Assembly: GCA_009919985.1 (NCBI GenBank)
Contig: RGAX01000029.1
Location: 1 to 19,500 of the forward strand
DNA: 19,500 nucleotides
Direction: 5' to 3'
Source: Opitutaceae bacterium
GTDB taxonomy: Bacteria > Verrucomicrobiota > Verrucomicrobiia > Opitutales > Opitutaceae
Positions 1 to 7,900 of the stretch are shown piece by piece. The notes below the pieces were generated by a model. That model searched no databases and was not told where the DNA came from. It saw only the letters and a list, made by a program, of their open reading frames with translations. Position numbers and translations under genes: made by a program. Within the stretch, counting starts at the first letter, position 1. The number at the start of each line of letters is the position of its first letter.

Positions 1-487
1 CGCCGGCGACGAGCTCGGTGGCAAACATGGCGGATTCCACGTGGAGGCGTTCGCTAAAATAGACGGAGTATTTCTTTTGAGTGCGCGCAACGACGGCCTT
101 GGCAGCGTCGAGTTGGTCGAGCGAAGTGAAGGGGGTTTTGTCGGTGAAATAATCTTTGCCGGCTTCCATCACTCGGCAGCCGATGGGGCCTCGGTCACAG
201 GGAATCGCGGCCGCGGCGACCAGGTGCACGGCGCTGTCGGCGAGGATTTCGTCAAGCGAGCGGGCGACTTTAGCCTGCGGATATTTGGCGAGGAAAGCTT
301 CTACTTTCTTGGGGTCCGGATCGTAGACCCACTTGAGCGCGGCGCCGGCTTCGAGGAGGCCGTTGCATTGGCCGTAGATGTGGCCGTGGTCGAGGTGCGC
401 GGCGGCAAACGTGAATTCACCGGGTTTGACTACGGGACTGGGTTTGCCCTGGGGGGCGTAGGACATGCCGTCGGCTTTTTGGCTCAT
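1..487 (-). CDS. Gfo/Idh/MocA family oxidoreductase, N-terminal part (runs off left edge)
   Basis: Reading from an ATG at 487 towards position 1, this frame is open for 162 codons and has no stop before the window ends, so only the N-terminal portion is present. The family consists of NAD(P)-dependent sugar or cyclitol dehydrogenases with an N-terminal Rossmann domain. Visible family features are an opening strand followed by AAHLDHGHIYGQ where the glycine-rich dinucleotide loop normally sits, the strand WVYDPDPKKVEAF, the segment ARSLDEILAD, and DYFTDKTPFTSLDQ at the usual EKP-lysine position. The glycine-rich loop is atypical, with histidines in place of the usual GxGxxG, so cofactor binding could differ. 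The substrate cannot be told. The gene lies 75 bp downstream of the deformylase gene on the same strand and could be co-transcribed with it. No Shine-Dalgarno sequence stands out before the ATG. Confidence 0.8.
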   Translation of the reverse strand, partial: MSQKADGMSYAPQGKPSPVVKPGEFTFAAAHLDHGHIYGQCNGLLEAGAALKWVYDPDPKKVEAFLAKYPQAKVARSLDEILADSAVHLVAAAAIPCDRGPIGCRVMEAGKDYFTDKTPFTSLDQLDAAKAVVARTQKKYSVYFSERLHVESAMFATELVAG

Positions 488-562
488 GGAAGGGATATTT
501 TAAAAAAAGAAAAACAGTGAAGGTTTAAACTAGGGCGACGTCGGTTACGACGAGCGCGACGC

Positions 563-1132
563 TTAGGTTTTGGCGGCGGCCTTGGTTTCTTGGGCGAGGG
601 TTTTTACGGCCTCGTCGATTTGAGCGAAGGTTTTTTTCGTCATTTGATCGATGAAAAGAATCCCGTTGAGGTGGTCGGCCTCGTGCTGGATGCAGCGGGC
701 GAGCAAGTCGTCGCAGCGCAGCACGTGTGGCACGCCGTGTTCGTCTTGAAATTTTACGGTGATGGCGACGGGACGTTTCACATCGCCGCGTATTTCTGGA
801 AATGAAAGACACCCTTCTTCGACGACCTCAGTTGGCGTGCCCTTTTCAATCGTGATGACCGGATTGGCGATCACCATTGGCATAAACAGATCGACGGGCG
901 GGTGAGCGCCGTCGAGTTCCCAGCCGTAATCGGCGTCGGATTCGCGCAGATCGACAACGCAGAGTTGAACAGCGCGGTCTACTTGTTGTGCGGCTAGTCC
1001 GATGCCGCCGGCTTTGTGCATCGTCTTTACCATGTCGGCGGCAAACGTGCGGAGCGCGTTATCAAACGTGGTGACTCGCGCGCCTTTTTTGCGGAGCACG
1101 GGGTTGTTGTAATGGACAATTCGCAGGGACAT
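563..1132 (-). CDS. def: Peptide deformylase
   Basis: This 189-residue protein should remove the N-formyl group from the initiator methionine of nascent proteins in the cytoplasm. All three family motifs are visible. Motif I is GIGLAAQQ at residues 43-50, where the usual AAPQ has become AAQQ. Motif II is EGCLS at 106-110, with metal ligand Cys108. Motif III is QHEADH at 149-154, with metal ligands His150 and His154 and catalytic Glu151. The N-terminus MSLRIVHYNNPVLRKKG is typical, and the length is only slightly above the usual 165-180 because of a short Ala/Lys tail. The ATG at 1132 is the natural start. The usual partner fmt (methionyl-tRNA formyltransferase) is not visible here. The gene is divergent from the sulfatase-like gene across 134 bp. 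The Pro-to-Gln change in motif I is unusual but does not remove a catalytic residue. Confidence 0.95.
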   Translation of the reverse strand: MSLRIVHYNNPVLRKKGARVTTFDNALRTFAADMVKTMHKAGGIGLAAQQVDRAVQLCVVDLRESDADYGWELDGAHPPVDLFMPMVIANPVITIEKGTPTEVVEEGCLSFPEIRGDVKRPVAITVKFQDEHGVPHVLRCDDLLARCIQHEADHLNGILFIDQMTKKTFAQIDEAVKTLAQETKAAAKT

Positions 1133-1266
1133 TGAGCAGTTTTGGAGTTAGAGCGTGGTTTCCGTCTGGTTGGCCCGCAAATCTATACTTCAGGTGCGCC
1201 TCGGGGATTTTGAATCGGCATTTTGGAGTATAGCCAAACGCCCGCGAGTGCGTATGGGTTTTCAGG

Positions 1267-2472
1267 ATGAGCCGCCGGCCAAATATTTTATGGATCGTGA
1301 CTACCCAATGGCGGGCGTCGGCGTGCGGCTACGCAGGTGATCCCAACGTACGCACGCCGGCCCTCGATGCGCTCGCGGCGCAAAGTGTGAATTATACGCA
1401 GGCGGTGACGCCGCATCCGTTTGGGCCCTTCGCGCGCGCGGCGGTATTGACCGGCGTGCTCTCGCCGGCCAACGGCGTCGTGGATTATTTTGATGCGTTA
1501 CCGGTTTCAGCGCGAACAATCGCGCATGATTTGGGTGAACGCGGTTACGCGACGGCGTTTTTTGGTAAATGGGGCTTAGCGTCGCGCGATCCGCAGGCGC
1601 CGTTGGTCGGCGAGGCGCACGCGCGGATGCTCGTGCCGCCGGAGGCGCGCGGAGGTTTCGGATTTTGGGAAGGATTCGAAAGCGGATTTTTACTGAACGA
1701 TCCGTGGTTGCACGGGACGCGTTTGCCGGTGTCTGAAAAGTTTTTGGGCTATCAGAGTGACGTAGTGTGCGAACGGTCTGCGACCTGGCTGGGCACGCAA
1801 ACACCGAGAGAAAAACCGTGGTTTGGGGTCGTGAGTTTGGAAGCGCCGCATCCGCCTTACGCCGCGCCCGCGGCGGGACTGGCGGCGCGGGCGCCCGAAG
1901 AAATTATTCTGTCGGCCAACGTGCCGCGCGGCGGCGAAGCGGAGGCCAAGGCGCGAGCCGAGCTCAGTGGTTATTACGCGCACATCGAGGCGACGGATCG
2001 CGCGATCGGGCGCTTGCTGGCGGCGGTCGGGCCGGAGACGACCGTGGTGTTTTCATCGGTTCACGGCGACATGCACGGATCGCACGGGTTTTTTCGCAAA
2101 GGTTGGCCGCACGAGGAAAGCGTGCGTGTGCCGTTGTTGGTGCGGGTCGCGGGTGTGGCGGCGCGACGGGATGAGGGCGCGGTCTCGCTCGTCGATGTGC
2201 CGACGATGACGCGGGCTTGGGCGGGTGGGGCAGAGTGGGCAGGGCCGCCGGTTATGGCGCGAATTTCGATGCCGAGCGTGGTGGCGTTGCCGCAGCAATG
2301 CGACCGGGTGTGGCGTGGTGTGCGGACGCCGTCGCGCAAACTGGTGCTCAATGCCGACGGTTCACCCTGGCTCTTTTTCGATCTCCAAAATGATTCTGCA
2401 GAGATGAATAATTTGGCCGGTAGTCCGGCTCACGCGGGAGAAATCGCGAGGTTGCGTGTGAGCTGCGGTTGA
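1267..2472 (+). CDS. Sulfatase-fold protein lacking catalytic residues (probable pseudoenzyme)
   Basis: This 401-residue protein follows the arylsulfatase fold from end to end: RPNILWIV at residues 4-11, VRTPALDALA near 28-37, ARAAVLTG at 56-63, a GKWGL segment with Lys101, APHPPY with His195, YYAHIEATDRAIGRLL at 236-251, and a C-terminal FDLQNDSAEMNNLAGSP. The catalytic positions are replaced. The formylglycine motif C/S-x-P-S/A-R reads G53-P-F-A-R57, so both the modifiable cysteine and the proline are lost. The N-terminal metal aspartate position reads VTTQ, and the SDHG metal motif reads S264-V-H-G. Known sulfatases need these residues for hydrolysis, so sulfate-ester cleavage is unlikely. 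The frame is intact and the other active-site positions (Lys101, His195, Lys278) persist, which suggests either selection for another role or recent decay. The C-terminus ends abruptly at a junction with the sigma-factor remnant. No signal peptide is seen. Confidence 0.85.
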   Translation: MSRRPNILWIVTTQWRASACGYAGDPNVRTPALDALAAQSVNYTQAVTPHPFGPFARAAVLTGVLSPANGVVDYFDALPVSARTIAHDLGERGYATAFFGKWGLASRDPQAPLVGEAHARMLVPPEARGGFGFWEGFESGFLLNDPWLHGTRLPVSEKFLGYQSDVVCERSATWLGTQTPREKPWFGVVSLEAPHPPYAAPAAGLAARAPEEIILSANVPRGGEAEAKARAELSGYYAHIEATDRAIGRLLAAVGPETTVVFSSVHGDMHGSHGFFRKGWPHEESVRVPLLVRVAGVAARRDEGAVSLVDVPTMTRAWAGGAEWAGPPVMARISMPSVVALPQQCDRVWRGVRTPSRKLVLNADGSPWLFFDLQNDSAEMNNLAGSPAHAGEIARLRVSCG

Positions 2473-2475
2473 GCG

Positions 2476-2947
2476 TTCCAACTGCCCCAATCTCCTGGTA
2501 GAAGTGATTCTGGAAGTTGTGCAGCGTCAGGATTTCGCGGTGGCAGGGATCGAGTCGCGCCTTTAACGTTTCGATGAGTTCGGAAAATTCGACACGCGTG
2601 TTTTCCTGCGCGGGGTTGGGCGATTGCTCGAGAGATTTATGGCGATGCGGTGCAGCCACGTTGCGAGCGAGGAGTCGCCACGAAAACGCGCGAGGCTGCG
2701 GTGCGCGCGGATAAACGTATCTTGAGCGATCTCTTCTTCGTCGTCGCGGTTACCAAGCAGGCTGAAGGCCGCAGCAAAAATTCTCACCTTTATGGCGCTC
2801 CATGGTTTCAACGAAGGCGGTTTCGTCACCGGTTTGGAAGCGTTGGACGAGGTTCGCGTCGTGTCGCGCTGGTGCGTTGGGGGCGGTTTGTGTGGGTGAG
2901 GCTTGGTTTTGGGTCTTGGGCGTGGGTGAGGCTTCGCGGTGGTTCAT
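2476..2947 (-). pseudogene. ECF-type RNA polymerase sigma factor, frameshifted and 3'-truncated
   Basis: Three minus-strand segments in two frames together read as one ECF sigma-70 factor. From an ATG at 2947, frame one gives DANLVQRFQTGDETAF and METMERHKG-like sigma region 2 start, then shifts near 2793. Removing one A there restores EIFAAAFSLLGNRDD. Frame two continues through EEIAQDTFIRAHRSLARFRG and SSLATWLHRIAINLSSN, which are regions 2.2 to 2.4. A second shift near 2630-2650 returns to frame one for LKARLDPCHREILTLHN and YQEIGAV, which are the start of region 4. The region 4.2 recognition helix and C-terminus are then missing, and the sequence runs into the 3' end of the sulfatase-like gene. 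The shifts are opposite in sign, but each exposes stops or foreign residues, so a working protein is unlikely. Neither an anti-sigma gene nor a target promoter is recognisable. Sequencing error cannot be excluded for the shifts, but it would not explain the missing helix. Confidence 0.8.
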
Positions 2948-3382
2948 GCCTTTGCTATTACCTTGGTCCGTGCCAGAGGGATTTAAGATTTATGTAAATA
3001 TATGATTATTATGTTATAAAATAAATTTTACGAGGATCCTTGGTGGTGTTGGGCGGCGGGTATATTGTGCAAATTGCAGCAAGAAAGCCCCTGGTTCATG
3101 CAATCCGGCCGACTTCTTCGCGGACTTTTTACCGAGCAGATTGGCTCGGGTTGCGCTTTTTTCGGTTGGTGGTGTGCCCGAGGGCGAGGCGGGCGATTGG
3201 CGCAATCACGGGAATGTCTGAGATGCTTTAATGTGAAAATAATGCCGCCCCTGCACCTCATCCACGCCTAGATTTCCTGTTATCTAATTTCTGTACAATT
3301 TTCCCTGATACGATTTTTCAGATAGAGGATTACGATTGTTAGCCTTTGAGACCTACAAAAAAAGCGTGAGCTTGATCTTTCG

Positions 3383-3410
3383 ATGCGCACTTCTGGACGC
3401 GCATTTTTTT
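3383..3410 (+). terminator. Intrinsic-terminator-like hairpin with no upstream gene on its strand
   Basis: ATGCGC (3383-3388) and GCGCAT (3399-3404) are perfect inverted arms around a 10-base loop, and a run of seven T begins at 3404. A second small hairpin, AAGC-GTGA-GCTT (3362-3373) with a GNRA-type loop, lies just upstream. The nearest plus-strand gene ends about 900 bases earlier, so the hairpin might end a small non-coding RNA starting near 3300. A TACAAT hexamer at 3294-3299 is a possible -10 element, but no good -35 element accompanies it. Confidence 0.45.
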
Positions 3411-3545
3411 CACTCAAATTATGAGGTCCAGTTGAATTTTCACTGTGAGCACTGCGTGATCAGGGCGTGCAAGCCAAAAACTTTACAATTTTGGAGGTAA
3501 ATTCGCTACAAACTCATTGACGGCTAAAATCGGTGGATCAATTGG

Positions 3546-3587
3546 TTGTGGTCGTTACGAGGGTTGACCACATCCTGTTGTGGTTAA
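3546..3587 (+). promoter_or_regulatory. Candidate operator for nrdBA: clustered TGTGGT/ACCACA half-sites
   Basis: Three half-sites lie within 42 bases, about 105 bases before the nrdB start: TGTGGTC (3547-3553), GACCACA (3566-3572) and TGTGGTT (3579-3585). The first two form a perfect 7-bp inverted repeat. The second and third extend to TTGACCACA (3564-3572) and TGTGGTTAA (3579-3587), 9-bp arms with one mismatch and a 6-base spacer. Related AACCACC (3644-3650) and AACCACT (3657-3663) occur closer to the gene. Ribonucleotide reductase genes are commonly controlled by NrdR at paired 16-bp palindromes, and by DnaA at TTATCCACA-like boxes in Escherichia coli. The layout resembles either, but the bases match neither textbook consensus well, so the regulator is unknown. 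Confidence 0.45.
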
Positions 3588-3692
3588 CAACGCGTCGGTA
3601 AGTTCCAGCAACTTAGGTTCGCTTTGGGCTTAAAGTCGCCGAAAACCACCGTAATTAACCACTTCAATCATCCTTTTTAAGTCCCTGTTTCC

Positions 3693-4776
<1,084 letters not shown>

Positions 4777-4778
<2 letters not shown>

Positions 4779-4806
4779 GCACCCCTCCAGTGCTCTTTCT
4801 CAGTCT
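4777..4806 (+). terminator. Intercistronic hairpin after nrdB (possible attenuator)
   Basis: GAGCAC (4777-4782) and GTGCTC (4790-4795) are perfect arms around a 7-base loop, starting inside the nrdB stop codon. A T-rich but interrupted tail follows. The 6-bp stem is modest, so it may end only part of the transcripts and lower nrdA relative to nrdB, or protect the nrdB 3' end. Confidence 0.4.
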
Positions 4807-4955
4807 TTTTATCCCGATAGTTTCCTCTTACTTAGTTCCCACCCCCAACCCCACTTCTTAGGCGATGATCCCTCCCGATTTTCGCCCTAGAGGTTTTTTC
4901 GTCGCTTCTTCGTAAATTCAACTTTGTTCCAAACGCGTTACATTTCGTCCTCTCA

Positions 4956-7900
4956 ATGAACAGCAGCTCCCAATCTCTAGCGCACGACCTCGCCCTCAAG
5001 CGCACCGTCCACGCTCCCGTCGATCAGAAGCCCCATTACGCTTGGCGCGACGTCATCGCCGGCGAAAACATCACTGTACCCTCTGTCGTTCTCTTGTGCC
5101 CGCACGGCGAAGAGCGCTTCGTCCTCGCCGAAGTCGCCGACACCCTCGGCAAAGCCCTCACCAATGTCGCCCTCGCCAAAGGCGAGAAAGACATTTTCAC
5201 CGACACCAACCGCGCCTGGGTCGTGCGCCTCTGCCGCGAGATCACCGCCAACCTCACCGGGCTCGCCCGTAGCCAGAACCCCCTCCGCCTCTCGCTTAAC
5301 ACCCTCTACGAGCTCATCGAAAAAACCCTCGTCGATAATAACGCCTACTTCGTCGCCAAGAGCCTGCTGCTCAACCGCGCCCGCAAGATCGCCATCGACC
5401 GCGAGTCCGCCACTCAGTCGACCCTCCGCGTCATCCGCCGTAACAACCAGGTTGTACCTTGGAGTGAGCAAAAGGTCGAAATCGCCGTTCGCAAAACCTT
5501 CCTCTCCCTCCAGCGCGACTCCGCTCCCGCCGTCGCCGTGACCAAGGCCGTCTCCGAGCGCGTCCACGCCTCCAAACAAGCTTTCGTCCACATCGAAGAA
5601 GTTCAGGACATGGTTCAGGAAGAACTCATGAAAGGCGGTTTCTTCAAAGTCGCCGAAGCTTACATCCTTTTCCGCGCCGACCGCACCGCCGCCCGCCTCG
5701 CTGGCGATACCGACGAAGCCCCTTCCGCCGCGGCACCCGCTACACCTGCTCAGGAAACCATGATTGTTGTCAAAAAAGCCAACGGCGAAAATATTTTCTG
5801 GGACGGCGCCGACCTCCGCAAACGCATCGAGTTCGCCCGCATTGGCCTCGACCTCTGCCTCACCAACGAAGAGATCGAACAAGAGCTCCGTCGCGCCGCC
5901 TACGACCAGATCCTCCAAAAGGACCTCGACGCCACGATCATCCTCAACTCGAAAACTCTCATCGAGAAAGACGCTGACTTCGCCAAGTTCGCCGGCCGCA
6001 TCCAGCTTACCTACATCTACGAAGAAGTCCTCGGCTGGGACATCATGACCGACGGCATCGGCGCCCTCAAAGCCGCCCACCAGCGCGCCTTCAAAAAATA
6101 CCTCGAGTACGGCGTCTCCATCAAGCGCCTCAACCCCCGCCTGCTCGACTTCGACCTCGCCAAGCTCTCCGCCGCCCTCGACCCGTCCTCCGACCTCGAG
6201 TTCGACTTCCTCGGCATCCAGACCCTCTACGATCGCTACCTGATCATCGACAAAACCAAGAAGCCCGCCAAGCGCCTCGAGACGCCGCAGTTCTTCTGGA
6301 TCCGTGTCGCTATGGGCCTTTCCCTCGAAGAACCCCTCGACCGCGAAGCCAAAGCCATCGGCCTCTACTCCCTCTACAAGACCCGCCGCTTCTGCTCCAG
6401 CACGCCGACTCTCTTTAATTCAGGCACGCTCCACTCGCAGCTGAGCTCTTGTTACCTCTACTACGTCGACGACTCGATCGAAGGCATCTTCCAACGCGGC
6501 ATCTCCGAAAACGCCTACCTCTCTAAATGGGCCGGCGGCCTCGGCGGTTCCTGGACTGCGGTTCGTGGCACTGGCGCCTACATCGGCGGCACCAACGGTG
6601 AATCTCAAGGTGTCATCCCGTTCCTTAAGCTTCACAACGATCAACTCGTTGCCATCAACCAAGGCGGTAAACGCAAAGGCTCCGGCTGCGCTTACCTCGA
6701 GACCTGGCACAACGACATCTACGAATTCCTCGAGCTCCGCAAAAACACCGGCGACGACCGCCGCCGCACCCACGACATGAACACGGCGAACTGGATTCCC
6801 GATCTGTTCATGAAACGCATGGAAGCCCGCACTTCCTGGACGCTCTTCCGCACCAACGAAGTCCCTGACCTCCACGATCTCTTCGGCAAAAAATTTGAAG
6901 AGAAATACATCGCCTACGAAAAACTCGCCGAAGAAGGCAAAATCTACGGCCAGAAAGTCGAAGCCCTCGACCTCTGGAAAAAGATGCTCTCCCTCATCTT
7001 CGAGACCGGTCACCCCTGGATTACTTTCAAAGACGCCTGCAACATTCGCTCCCCCCAAGACCATGTCGGCGTCATCCACTCGTCGAATCTCTGCTGCATG
7101 ACCGCCGACCAGCGTGTCGTCACCGCCGAGGGGCTTGTTACCGTTGGTGAACTTTACACCCGCGCCCGTCGCGCCGCTCTCGTTGGACCTTGTGGCAACA
7201 CCGTGCTCACCGCTGAGCCCGTTAACACCGTTTTCGGCCGTAGCGGTCCCGTTTCTGCGGGCCCGATGCTACTCCCGCGGCCCGATGCGCCCATCGTCCG
7301 CATCATCACCAAGGAAGGCTACACGCACAAGGTCACTCCCGATCACAAAGTTTGGGTGGTTGGTCGCGGTTGGGTTGAAGCGCAGGAATTGAAACGCGGT
7401 GACCAAATCGAAATCCAACAGAGCGAAGGCCTCTGGGGCGCGGTCAGCGCCGAGGATCTCGCCTTCCTATCCGGCCTTATCGCCGGCGACGGCACGTTTT
7501 TGGTTCGCGAAGGCACGACATCCGCAATGGTTGATGTATGGGCTCAAGAGTTCGCTCTCATCCCCGAAATCGAGCAATGCGTCGCCCGCGTGCTCGCCGA
7601 GCAGGGCGAGGCCGCCAACACATCTTCATTCCTCTCGCCTCGTTTCGTCGGCGACGAATACAAGCGCCGCCTCTCCTCTGCGCCCTTGGCACGTGTGCTC
7701 GCGTCCCGCGGCTTTAACCGTGACAGCAAGCTTACCGTGCCCGAATTCATCTGGACTGGCACGCGCGAAACCGCCGCAGCCTATCTCCGCGGCCTTTACG
7801 CCGCTGATGCGACCGTCGAAGCCAGTGGCGAGGTTACGACCTGCTCGCTCGCCTCGGTCAGCCGCGCATTCCTCGCGCAAATTCAAATCATCCTCGCCAA

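Larger units (their letters stand above)
2948..3692. other. Gene-poor intergenic region upstream of nrdB
   Basis: This stretch of 745 bases has no reading frame with recognisable protein features on either strand. Positions 2985-3035 and 3270-3540 are notably AT-rich compared with the flanking genes. Two structured signals lie within it and are listed separately: a terminator-like hairpin at 3383-3410 and a cluster of TGTGGT/ACCACA half-sites at 3546-3587. The short frames around 3014-3271 overlap on both strands, are rich in Arg, Pro and Ser, and match no family I recognise. Confidence 0.6.

Noticed and set aside
539..552. Small inverted repeat CGTCG-GTTA-CGACG after the deformylase gene
   Set aside because: The stem is only 5 bp with no T-tract next to it, so it is not supported as a terminator.
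3014..3271. Several short overlapping frames upstream of nrdB on both strands
   Set aside because: They overlap each other in several frames, are Arg/Pro/Ser-rich and match no family, so none can be preferred.
3546..3587. Calling the nrdB upstream repeats definite NrdR or DnaA boxes
   Set aside because: The spacing is suggestive, but the bases differ from the consensus of both regulators, so only an unnamed candidate operator is reported.
4977..6080. Long minus-strand open frame (367 codons) opposite the 5' part of nrdA
   Set aside because: It is an antisense shadow of a strongly biased GC-rich gene: Val/Gly/Glu/Asp-rich with no domain features, and nrdA in the same interval has clear ATP-cone motifs.
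7092..7097. Placing the intein start at the first of the two adjacent cysteine codons
   Set aside because: That boundary would leave NL-TEI after splicing and delete the essential thiyl-radical cysteine. Starting at the second cysteine restores NLC-TEI.
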